Origin: Thermoleophilia bacterium
GTDB lineage: Bacteria > Actinomycetota > Thermoleophilia > Gaiellales > SKUG01
Direction of reading: 5' to 3'
NCBI GenBank assembly: GCA_025964405.1
Contig: JAOPYW010000170.1
Location: 1 to 18,116 of the forward strand
DNA: 18,116 nucleotides
Positions 8,072 to 15,370 of the stretch are shown piece after piece (the first letter of the stretch is position 1; every line of letters begins with the position of its first letter). The notes below the pieces were generated by a model. The model was not told where the DNA came from and did not search any database. It was given only the letters and a program-made list of their open reading frames with translations. A program made the translations under genes and the position numbers.

Positions 8072-8136
8072 TCGCGACAGGGTGCGCGTTCGCCGTCGCC
8101 ATCGGGCGCCGACTCGACCCACGAAGGTTCTCGCAC

Positions 8137-9618
8137 ATGACCAGCTCCGTCGTCACGCCGTCCACCTCGCTCCCGACCGACACGATCATCGTGAAGCTCG
8201 CTCCGCGCGCCAACACGGGCGGGTTCAGCAAGCTGCCCCGCGGCGCCGAGCGCAAGACGGAGGTGTGGAACGCCCTCGTGCGCACCGCCCAGACCTCGCA
8301 GGCCGAAGCCGTGAAGCTGGTGGAGGACCTCAAGTCGCAGGGGCTCGTCACCACGTACGAGTCGCTCGTCAGTCCGAACGCGCTGCTCATCGACCCGTCG
8401 GCGTCGAACGCGAAGAAGATCACGGAGGCGTTCCAGGCACTCGCCGGCGTCGCCGCGATCTACGACAACAAGGGCACCGTGCTCTTCGGTCGTAACAAGC
8501 TCGGCGCAGCGGAATCCGACGCTGCCCGCGGACAGGCCACCAGCGGCCTCGACGTCTTCAGCCGTGGCATGACCTTCGCGGAGCTGCCGACGGTGCCGGG
8601 CATCACCAACGATGACGGCACCCCGTACGGTCTCGACATGATCGGCGCCGGTGCGGCGAACGCCGCGGGCGCCGACGGTCACGGGCTCGTCTTCGGTTCG
8701 ATCGACACCGGCGCCGACGTGACCCACGAGGCGATCAACGGAGGGTTCCGTGGGCGCCAGGCCGACGGCTCGCTCGTCGGCGACTACAGCTGGTACAGCT
8801 TCGGTCGCCAGCACCAGGCGCTCCCCAAGGATTTCGACGCGCACGGCACGCACACCGTGGGCACGGCCACGGGCAAGAAGGTCGGTGTCGCACCGGGCGC
8901 CAAGTGGATCTCCGTCGCCGGACTCGAGGGCGGGCTCGACGTGCGCCTCAAGGCGCTGCAGTACATGCAGGCGCCGGTCGACTTCAACGGCGCCAACCCG
9001 CGTCCCGAGCTCGCACCCGACGTCGTCGGCATGAGCTGGTGGACCGGGCCCCAGACCTCCGACGCCTTCCGCGACTCGATGCAGAACCTACTCGCCGCCG
9101 GCATCGTGCCGACCAAGAGTGCCGGCAACAACGGCGACGGACCGGAGACGATCTCCTCGCCCGGCCAGTTCCGCGAGGTGACGGCAACGGCAGCGGTCGA
9201 CAAGAACGGTGACATCGCCAAGTTCTCGTCCCGCGGCCCGAGCCCGCTGCCGCACACCGGCACCAGCCCCGACTGGAAGCCCGACTTCGCCGCTCCGGGC
9301 GTCGACGTGCTCTCCTCGGTGCCCGGCAACCGCTACCAGACGATGAGCGGCACCTCCATGGCGCAGCCGCACATGGCAGGCGCCATCCTCGACATCCTCT
9401 CGGCCTATCCGCAGCTCAGCAACGAGCAGCTCCAGGCCGTGCTCCAGGCGAGCTCGCACGACGCGGGCGCCAAGGGGCGCGACCTCGAGTTCGGCTTCGG
9501 CATCATCGACATCCCCGCGGCCCTCGCCGCAGCCGCGAAGCTCTACCCGGGCCAGCCGGCGCCCGTCGATGCGCCGGTCGACGTGCCGGTCGACGCACCG
9601 AGCTTCGCGCTGGCGTGA
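8137..9618 (+). CDS. Subtilisin-like (S8) serine protease without signal peptide
   Basis: This 493-residue protein has a complete S8 catalytic set: Asp190 (GSIDTGAD), His236 (DAHGTHTVG), the oxyanion Asn331 (KSAGNNG) and Ser407 (MSGTSMAQPHMAG). Residues 15-120 (TIIVKLAPR onwards) resemble an inhibitor I9-type propeptide, and the tail ends in Pro/Asp/Val repeats (PVDAPVDVPVDAP). No signal peptide or membrane segment is present from this start. An in-frame extension upstream to 7969 adds 56 residues but no convincing signal sequence. The ATG at 8137 is preferred because of GAAGG 9 nt upstream. It may act in the cytoplasm or leave by a non-Sec route (inference). The histidine kinase gene begins 37 bases downstream. 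Confidence 0.9.
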   Translation: MTSSVVTPSTSLPTDTIIVKLAPRANTGGFSKLPRGAERKTEVWNALVRTAQTSQAEAVKLVEDLKSQGLVTTYESLVSPNALLIDPSASNAKKITEAFQALAGVAAIYDNKGTVLFGRNKLGAAESDAARGQATSGLDVFSRGMTFAELPTVPGITNDDGTPYGLDMIGAGAANAAGADGHGLVFGSIDTGADVTHEAINGGFRGRQADGSLVGDYSWYSFGRQHQALPKDFDAHGTHTVGTATGKKVGVAPGAKWISVAGLEGGLDVRLKALQYMQAPVDFNGANPRPELAPDVVGMSWWTGPQTSDAFRDSMQNLLAAGIVPTKSAGNNGDGPETISSPGQFREVTATAAVDKNGDIAKFSSRGPSPLPHTGTSPDWKPDFAAPGVDVLSSVPGNRYQTMSGTSMAQPHMAGAILDILSAYPQLSNEQLQAVLQASSHDAGAKGRDLEFGFGIIDIPAALAAAAKLYPGQPAPVDAPVDVPVDAPSFALA

Positions 9619-9642
9619 ACCTCGCGGGCCCGCGCGGGTAGG

Positions 9643-9648
9643 TACGGT
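9643..9648 (+). promoter_or_regulatory. Possible -10 box (TACGGT) of the histidine kinase gene
   Basis: TACGGT ends 7 nt before GTG 9656 and there is no ribosome binding site, which fits a leaderless transcript. Read-through from the protease gene is an alternative. Confidence 0.35.
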
Positions 9649-9655
9649 GTAGCTC

Positions 9656-11665
9656 GTGCGCACCGTCTTCTCCCGCATCTCCTTCACCACCCGGTTGCTG
9701 CTCGCGGCGGCCGTGATCACGATCGGCCTCGTGGCGATCGACTACGCGACCCTGCTCAAGCTCCCGCACCGCGTCGCACGCGACTCGGTCGAGGTGGCGC
9801 TGCGCGAGAACACGTCGGCGTTCAGCACGGCCCTCGGTGACCAGCGCGAGGAGCTGCGCACGGCAGTGACCCCGCTCTTCAACCTCGCCGAGTTCAAGGC
9901 ACACGTCCGCGCCGACGACGTCGATGCGGTGCAGGCCATGCTCGACGAACGCGCGCTGCAGGGCGTGCACGTCGCGATCGTCCCCAGCGCCGATGTCGAG
10001 CCGGGCTCGTTCGGGGTGGTGACGGTGCAGGAGCCGTTCCACTTCCAGGTCGACGGTTCCCAGACGGTGGTCTTCTACCGCGACCTCGACTCGTCGCTGC
10101 TCGACGCCGCCGTCGCAGCCACCGGCAACCTCGTCGCGTTCGCCGTGGAGGATGACGACGGCACGATGGTCGCACGCAGCTCCGAATTCCCGAGCTCCGT
10201 CAAGGCCACGCGGGTCAACGCCGGCCTCGACACGAGCACGAGCGGCACGCTCGACGACATCACCGTCGACGGCGAGGAGCTCCACGTCTTCTCGCGTCGG
10301 CTCGGTCAGGAGAGTCCCTACCAGCTGCATGCGCTGTCGACCGAGGGCCTTGAGGATGCCGCCCTAAAGGACACGCGCGGGGACGTGCGCAACGCGGTCG
10401 TCGGCATGACCCTGGCCACCGTGTTCGGCTCGCTGCTGCTCGCCTTCTTCGCCAGTCGCACCGTGCGCTCGTTCGCGTCGCGCGTGCGGGAACTCGCCGA
10501 CGGCAAGTACGGCGCGCAGCTCCCGGTGCACGGCACCGACGGGTTCGCCGACCTCGCCGACAGCGTCAACCGCCTGTCACTCGAACTCGATTCGCGGCTG
10601 ACCCAGCTGGAGGAGACCGCATCGGCGTTCCGGCGCACGCTCGAGACGATCGACGAGGGCATCTGCACCTGGACCGAGGCGGGCGCCGTCGGCTACTGGA
10701 ACCGCGGCGCCGAGCAGCTCACGGGCATCGCGCGCGAGCGTGCGTCGCTCGACGACCCGATCGTCGCGTTCCTCGCCGCCGAGCGCATGCCGGGCGTGCG
10801 CCGCATCACGCTCCCCGTGCGACGCACGGGCGGGGGGCTCACGGTCGACCTCGTCGTCACGTCGATGCCGGGCGGTGGGGTGCTGCAGACCTTCCGCGAC
10901 ACGTCGATGCTCGACATCCTGCAGCAGACGCAGCGCAATTTCATGGCGACGGCGTCGCACGAGCTGCGCACGCCGATCACCACGATCCTGGGGTTCGCCG
11001 ACACGCTCACGAACAGCGACCTCGAGCTCACGCCCGAACAGCGTGAGAACTTCCTGCTCATCATCCGCGAGCAGTCGCACCACCTGCAGGAGATCGCCGA
11101 GGCGTTCTTCACCAACCAGCAGCTGGCCAACGAACGCGTGGAGGTGTCGATCGCCCCGACCAGCCTCGGGCGCGCGGTGGAGGATGCGATCGCCCGCGAG
11201 CGCATGACCCTCGGCGATCGCGCCGACCAGCTCGAGGCCGTCGCGGTCGACGTGCCCGAGGAGCTGCTGGTGCTCGCCGACCGGCGCGCGCTGATGGGCG
11301 TCGTGTCGGTGCTCGTCGACAACGCGGTCAAATATGGATCGACCCCGATCAGCATCACCGCCGAGCGCACCGGCGGCTCGGTCGCACTCCTCGTGAGCGA
11401 CGCCGGCCCCGGTATCGATCCCTACCACCACGACCGCGTCTTCGACCCGTTCTACCGCATCGACGTCGACATGCGATCGGGTGTCGGCGGCGCCGGCCTC
11501 GGCCTCTTCACCGCCCGCAAGCTCATGGAGGCGATGCACGGCCTCATCCGGGTGCGCTCGTCGCCCGGCGCCGGCACGACCTTCATCGTCGAGCTACCCA
11601 GCGCTCCCCTCGACGAGGAACGCGAGCCCACCGCAGACTCCGCCGGCCTGCGCCTCGTCGGCTGA
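9656..11665 (+). CDS. Membrane sensor histidine kinase (HAMP-PAS-HisKA-HATPase)
   Basis: This 669-residue sensor kinase has membrane segments at about residues 14-33 and 246-266 enclosing an extracytoplasmic sensor domain of about 210 residues. A HAMP linker (about 267-320) and a PAS-like domain (about 325-420, TIDEGICTWTEAGAVGYWNR) follow. The HisKA domain has the phosphoacceptor His435 in ATASHELRTPITT. The ATPase domain has the N box (Asp555-Asn556 in VDNAVKYG), G1 box (SDAGPGID), F box (FDPFYRID) and G2 box (GGAGLGLF). All catalytic motifs look intact. It should autophosphorylate in response to an outside or internal cue and phosphorylate a response regulator, but no regulator gene is adjacent. 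The GTG start has no ribosome binding site. The sensor domain family is not identified. Confidence 0.93.
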   Translation: MRTVFSRISFTTRLLLAAAVITIGLVAIDYATLLKLPHRVARDSVEVALRENTSAFSTALGDQREELRTAVTPLFNLAEFKAHVRADDVDAVQAMLDERALQGVHVAIVPSADVEPGSFGVVTVQEPFHFQVDGSQTVVFYRDLDSSLLDAAVAATGNLVAFAVEDDDGTMVARSSEFPSSVKATRVNAGLDTSTSGTLDDITVDGEELHVFSRRLGQESPYQLHALSTEGLEDAALKDTRGDVRNAVVGMTLATVFGSLLLAFFASRTVRSFASRVRELADGKYGAQLPVHGTDGFADLADSVNRLSLELDSRLTQLEETASAFRRTLETIDEGICTWTEAGAVGYWNRGAEQLTGIARERASLDDPIVAFLAAERMPGVRRITLPVRRTGGGLTVDLVVTSMPGGGVLQTFRDTSMLDILQQTQRNFMATASHELRTPITTILGFADTLTNSDLELTPEQRENFLLIIREQSHHLQEIAEAFFTNQQLANERVEVSIAPTSLGRAVEDAIARERMTLGDRADQLEAVAVDVPEELLVLADRRALMGVVSVLVDNAVKYGSTPISITAERTGGSVALLVSDAGPGIDPYHHDRVFDPFYRIDVDMRSGVGGAGLGLFTARKLMEAMHGLIRVRSSPGAGTTFIVELPSAPLDEEREPTADSAGLRLVG

Positions 11666-11714
11666 CCGTGCACGTTAGGTGTGCGGGTGGTGTCGGCGTG
11701 GGTACGAGACTCGC

Positions 11715-11942
11715 ATGGAATGTTGGACCTGCTCCCAAACTGCCGCCGCCACCTGCCGCTTCTGCGGTCGCGCGACGTGCCGCAGCCACGCGCAGGTGCT
11801 GCCCTACGTGCTGACGGCGTGGAACGCCGGCGCCGACAAGGTGCAGTCGCTCGTGGTCGAGGATGCGATCCACTGCGGCGGGTGCCGTCCGCACCCCGCG
11901 CCCGTCCGGCTCGACCTCGTGCTGCAGGAGCGTGACGCGTGA
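11715..11942 (+). CDS. Cys/His-rich zinc-binding mini-protein
   Basis: This 75-residue protein starts MECWTCSQTAAATCRFCGRA. It carries C3xxC6, C14xxC17, C22xxH25 and a second cluster H53-C54xxC57, so it can probably hold one or two zinc ions in a B-box-like or zinc-ribbon fold. There is no membrane segment. Its stop codon overlaps the GTG of the next gene by 4 nt (GTGA), so translation is coupled and the two products probably work together. ATG 11715 is chosen because the first Cys pair begins at residue 3. A GTG at 11679 in the same frame would add 12 residues. Function is unknown; such modules usually bind protein or nucleic acid. Confidence 0.75.
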   Translation: MECWTCSQTAAATCRFCGRATCRSHAQVLPYVLTAWNAGADKVQSLVVEDAIHCGGCRPHPAPVRLDLVLQERDA

Positions 11943-13153
11943 CGCAGGCCGACGGCCTGTGGGAGCGCCTGCGCACCCGCTTCGACGTCGTGGCGATGCG
12001 TCCGCGCCTGGCCGACGGCGTGCGCCTGCGGTCGATCGGAGATGATGCTGAGCTCGTGGAGCTGTCGACGAAGCGGGTCGTCCCGCTCTCGGCCGAGGAC
12101 GCCCAGCTCGTGCGCGCCTTCGACGGCGAACGCTCGATCGCCGACCTGATCGTGGCGGGCATCGGCACCGGCACGCTCCGCATCGAACCGGTGATCCGCC
12201 TCGTCGACCGGTTGCTGCGCGCCGAGCTCCTCGCCGAGTACTCGACCGACCTGTACCGCCAGATCGCGGCGCACCTCGAGCGCACGCCCGAACCCGAGGC
12301 TCCGCAGCGCGTTGCGGCGGAGGATGCGACCTCGTGGGAGGCCGCGTCGCAGGAGCACGCCGACCGCGCCGCCTTCCTGCGCGGCGTGTCGCTGCTCGCG
12401 TCGCTCGACAACGCGACGATCGGCGCGCTCGCCGAGGCGGCGCACGCCGAGACCTGGCCCGCGGCGCACGAGATCCTGCGCGAGGGCGCGCGCTCGGAGC
12501 GCTTCTACGTCGTGCGCACGGGCGACGTGGCGGTGAGCCGTATCGAGACCGACGGGGTGAAGCACCGGGTCGCACGGCTCGGGCCGGGGGAGTGGTTCGG
12601 CGAGGCCGGCCTGCTCGACGATTCGCTCCGCACTGCGACGGTGACCGCTGGCACGGCGCGACCGGTGCAGCTCGTGTCGTTCGACCGCGACGTCTTCCAG
12701 CGGTTCATCAGCCCCTACGTCACGAACTACCGGGGGCGCGAACTCGTCAGTCGCCGGAGGGCCCGGCTCGACGAGATCCCGCTCTTCCAGGCGCTCGCGC
12801 CCGAGGACCTCGATCGCCTCGCCAAGGCGCTGCGCGAGGAGCGCATCGAGGCCGGCACCATCGTCTTCCGGCAGGGGGAGGTCGCCGACTCCTTCTACGT
12901 GGTGATCGACGGCTCGGTGGGCGTCATCAAGGATGGCGCGCCGATCGCGAAGCTCACCGCGGGCGAGTTCTTCGGGGAGACGGCCCTGCTGTTCACGGAG
13001 GGGCGCACCGCGACCGTGGCCGCCACGGAGATGACGACGCTCTGGACCCTCGACCGCGCATCGTTCACGACCTTCATCCGCGATGCGCTGCTGCACCGTC
13101 GCGACATGATGCCGACCGTGATGGGCCGCCTCGGGTCGAACGAACCACTCTAG
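11939..13153 (+). CDS. Cytoplasmic protein with PqqD-like N-terminus and two cNMP-binding domains
   Basis: This 404-residue protein has two tandem cyclic-nucleotide-binding domains, at about residues 145-260 and 275-390. Both phosphate-binding cassettes are intact: GEWFGEAGLL with Glu222 and Arg231, and GEFFGETALL with Glu347 and Arg356. Binding of cAMP or cGMP is therefore likely. Residues 20-100 (VVPLSAEDAQLVRAFDGERS and following) resemble the small winged-helix PqqD/RiPP-recognition fold; this is by-eye similarity only. There is no DNA-binding HTH like that of Crp, no kinase domain and no membrane segment, so it is likely a regulatory or adaptor protein. It is translationally coupled to the zinc-binding mini-protein and followed 38 bases later by a lipoprotein gene. 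No nucleotide cyclase is present in the window. Confidence 0.85.
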   Translation: MTQADGLWERLRTRFDVVAMRPRLADGVRLRSIGDDAELVELSTKRVVPLSAEDAQLVRAFDGERSIADLIVAGIGTGTLRIEPVIRLVDRLLRAELLAEYSTDLYRQIAAHLERTPEPEAPQRVAAEDATSWEAASQEHADRAAFLRGVSLLASLDNATIGALAEAAHAETWPAAHEILREGARSERFYVVRTGDVAVSRIETDGVKHRVARLGPGEWFGEAGLLDDSLRTATVTAGTARPVQLVSFDRDVFQRFISPYVTNYRGRELVSRRRARLDEIPLFQALAPEDLDRLAKALREERIEAGTIVFRQGEVADSFYVVIDGSVGVIKDGAPIAKLTAGEFFGETALLFTEGRTATVAATEMTTLWTLDRASFTTFIRDALLHRRDMMPTVMGRLGSNEPL

Positions 13154-13191
13154 GCGTGTGGTGCCACGTGCCGGCGGGCACAAGCCCTCCC

Positions 13192-13731
13192 ATGAGCACC
13201 CGTCGCGGCCCGCGAACCTCCCTGCTGATCCTCGCCGCGTGCACCGGCGTGCTCGTGCTCGCCGGGTGTACCCGCGAGGTGTCGATCGGCCGCACGCTCA
13301 AGGCCTCGAAGGTCGAGAAGGTCGCATCGTCGCGCCTCACCGACACCACGGGCGTCGACATCGACGTCACCTGCAGCGGAGACGTCAAGGCGCAGCCGGG
13401 TGAGGTCGTCTACTGCACGGGTGTCGCCGACGGCACCGACGGCCTCGTGCAGGACGTGCGCATCACCGTGAAGTCGGTCAGCGGCGGCGACGCGAAGTTC
13501 AACGTCGCGATCCTCAAGAAGTGGCCGCCGTCCGACATCGCGCGAACCGTACGTGCGACCCTGACCCGCCAGGGCATCGATGGAGCCCGCGTCACGGGCT
13601 GCAACGAGGCGCAGACGATCGAGAAGGGCCGCTCCTTCGTCTGCGGCCTCACCGGCGTCGACAACACCGAACGCGTCAGGATCACGTTCACCGACGACGA
13701 CGGCGCGGTCACCATCGCACCGGCGAAGTAG
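13192..13731 (+). CDS. Lipoprotein with two DUF4333-like repeats
   Basis: This 179-residue protein has an N-terminal signal (RRGPR followed by a hydrophobic stretch) and a lipobox LAGC with the lipidated Cys26, so it should be anchored on the outer face of the membrane. Two homologous domains follow, at about residues 40-108 and 115-178. Each has a Cys pair with the same 14-residue spacing (C61/C75 and C137/C151) and a Val/Thr-rich beta pattern, matching the DUF4333 domain common in Actinobacteria. The function of that domain is not known. The ATG at 13192 puts the signal at the very N-terminus; the ribosome binding site is poor. The gene is the last of the plus-strand block and ends 15 bases before the convergent M4 gene. 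Confidence 0.85.
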   Translation: MSTRRGPRTSLLILAACTGVLVLAGCTREVSIGRTLKASKVEKVASSRLTDTTGVDIDVTCSGDVKAQPGEVVYCTGVADGTDGLVQDVRITVKSVSGGDAKFNVAILKKWPPSDIARTVRATLTRQGIDGARVTGCNEAQTIEKGRSFVCGLTGVDNTERVRITFTDDDGAVTIAPAK

Positions 13732-13746
13732 CGCACCGCTCCCCGG

Positions 13747-14916
13747 TCAGAGCCCGCCGCGCCGGAGCTCCTCGTCGACGACCGACGCGACCTGGCTGCC
13801 TGCCCCGTAGAGCTCGCCGGCCGCCGAGCGCACGCCGCTCGCCACCGCGCTGAACGACATGTCGCCGAGCTTGTTCGTGTCGATCACGTCGTAGAAGACC
13901 TGCTCGACCGCCTTCCAGCCCGCCTCGCCACCGATGCGTTGCTGCACGCGATACGCCGCCGTGCTCAGCACGCCGGAGGCCCAGTGCTCCTCCATCTCGC
14001 CGGTCGCCTGCTTGGCGCGCACCTGGTCCATCGTGGTCCAGAGCCCGTGCACGGAGGTCGGGTCGTCGGGGTTCGCGATGTTGCGCATGTTCCTGTAGGT
14101 GCTGGCCGAGCCATACATCGACTCGCCGAGCTTCCAGTCGCGCGTGGCGCTCGCGCCCATGATGTCGGCGATCGCCTCGTTCGTGGCCCCCGCCTCGTCG
14201 GCGTCGCCCCCGAGGTAGCCGGTCTCCTTGCGGATCACGCCGTGCGTCAACTCGTGGATCGCGAGGTCCTCGGCGTTGAGCATCGAATCCTGCGCCACCG
14301 TGCCGCGCGCGGCGGAGTAGGTGTTGCCGTCGCCGTAGTGGATCGCCTCGTAGACCGAGCCGTCCGACTGCGTCGTCGCGTAGTAGCCGCCGTTGCCGTG
14401 GAAGGTCTGTGCGCCCGTGGCGTCGGTCGAGTAGTCGTTGATGTCGACGTCGACACCCGCGCCCGCGTTGTCGAGGCCGTTACGGCCGAAGGTCGTGCCG
14501 TAGTAGTCGAGCCCGGCCTGTACGTTGCGCGCAGCGGTCGCCGCGTCGCCGCTCGCGAGCGTGTCGACGTCGCCGAGCACCGCGAAGTTCTGGCTCGCGT
14601 CGCGCACCGTGGCCTTCACGCGGGGCAAGACCGGTGCCGCCTCGGCGGCCGCGGGCGGTGCAGTGGAGCGGTCGGCGGCGGCGTGGGGCGGTGTTGATTC
14701 CCGGGCCTGGAGGGCCGCGCGGGCGAGCGAGCCGAGGTCGGCCGTGCGCGCGCCGGTGTCGGCGGTCGGCTGCTCGTAGGTGGTGTCGACCTTCGTGGCC
14801 ACGTGCCCCTGCTGCTTCGCGGGGGTGGTCTCCTTCGGCGTGCTGCTGCTCGCCTTGATCGGGTCGAGGCCCGCGGCAGAGCGCACTCCGTTCAGGATTC
14901 CGTCGATGAAGCTCAT
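13747..14916 (-). CDS. M4 (thermolysin-like) metalloprotease without signal peptide
   Basis: This 389-residue protein carries the M4 zinc site: HELTH at 221-225 (His221, His225, catalytic Glu222), the third ligand Glu247 in TNEAIADIMG, and the transition-state His311 in EEHWASGVLSTAAYRV. The N-terminal 100 residues are Ala/Pro/Thr-rich and lack a signal peptide. They are too short for the large FTP propeptide of secreted thermolysins, as in protealysin-type enzymes. The ATG at 14914-14916 has GGGGAG 10 nt upstream; the frame extends further but with no better start. The segment GVRSAAG occurs near both ends of the protein. A good minus-strand promoter lies about 265 bases upstream, so the mRNA would have a long structured leader. 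How the enzyme leaves the cell, if it does, is not apparent. Confidence 0.92.
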   Translation of the reverse strand: MSFIDGILNGVRSAAGLDPIKASSSTPKETTPAKQQGHVATKVDTTYEQPTADTGARTADLGSLARAALQARESTPPHAAADRSTAPPAAAEAAPVLPRVKATVRDASQNFAVLGDVDTLASGDAATAARNVQAGLDYYGTTFGRNGLDNAGAGVDVDINDYSTDATGAQTFHGNGGYYATTQSDGSVYEAIHYGDGNTYSAARGTVAQDSMLNAEDLAIHELTHGVIRKETGYLGGDADEAGATNEAIADIMGASATRDWKLGESMYGSASTYRNMRNIANPDDPTSVHGLWTTMDQVRAKQATGEMEEHWASGVLSTAAYRVQQRIGGEAGWKAVEQVFYDVIDTNKLGDMSFSAVASGVRSAAGELYGAGSQVASVVDEELRRGGL

Positions 14917-15040
14917 GTGTGGCGATCTCCCCTGCAGCGGGCTCGGCTCGGCGTGAGCGGAAGTGGCATTTCGGCGTGCTGCCCCGCCAACGTACGACGG
15001 GCCGCCACGGAGCGAAAGGGGGAACCGTCGGAAGAAGGGA

Positions 15041-15075
15041 CGGGCCTCGGCGGCATCCATGCCGCGCGAGGCCCG
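15041..15075. repeat. Long inverted repeat (15-16 bp arms, one bulge)
   Basis: CGGGCCTCGGCGGCAT (15041-15056) pairs with the arm at 15059-15075 with a single extra G as a bulge and only CC between the arms. It can form a very stable hairpin in either strand. No T-run follows on either strand, so it is not a standard intrinsic terminator. On the minus strand it would lie in the leader of the M4 mRNA. Confidence 0.7.
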
Positions 15076-15185
15076 CAAATACCCGGTGTTCGGCCTGGAC
15101 CTCGAGGAGGGGGATGGGTCCAGTCCAGTGAGGCTGCAGCGGGGAAGGGGATGGAAGCTGCGGCCCCGGTGGGGGGTATGCATCT

Positions 15186-15215
15186 GTTGTACTGCACGAT
15201 CTGCAAAAGCGTCAA
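15186..15215 (-). promoter_or_regulatory. Promoter of the M4 protease gene
   Basis: Read on the minus strand: -35 box TTGACG (15215-15210), an 18-nt spacer and -10 box TACAAC (15191-15186). Transcription would start near 15179, about 265 nt before the M4 ATG. The local GC content is lower than around it. Confidence 0.45.
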
Positions 15216-15231
15216 GCGTGTATTTGCAGAT
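15199..15231. promoter_or_regulatory. Operator-like palindrome ATCTGCAAA-N15-TTTGCAGAT
   Basis: Two perfect 9-bp arms (15199-15207 and 15223-15231) are centred on the -35 box of the M4 promoter. A dimeric regulator bound here would block or control that promoter. The right arm can also pair with TGCATCTG at 15179-15186. Confidence 0.45.
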
Positions 15232-15355
15232 GCAACTCGCGGGGCGCCGGCGTCGCTGGGGGTGGGTTGCGATCTGCTACCCCGATGCGAGCCCGGATGC
15301 CGCTCCCCGAGCCGAGGATTGGGAGGCACGCGAAGCCGGGCAGGAGCGGCATGCC

Positions 15356-15364
15356 TGCTATACT
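15356..15364 (+). promoter_or_regulatory. Extended -10 promoter of the rimP-nusA operon
   Basis: TGCTATACT is an extended -10 element (TGn plus TATACT, 5 of 6 to TATAAT). Transcription would start near 15371. No good -35 box is present, as is common with extended -10 promoters. Confidence 0.6.
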
Positions 15365-15370
15365 CGCGGG

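Noticed and set aside
7675..8853. 392-codon minus-strand open frame beginning near the tRNA
   Set aside because: Its end, RLDSNQQPFD, is the well-known false peptide made by translating the antisense of a tRNA gene, and the frame crosses the S8 gene.
14940..14980. Direct repeat TCGGCGTG twice
   Set aside because: It is short, GC-rich and imperfectly placed, so likely chance.
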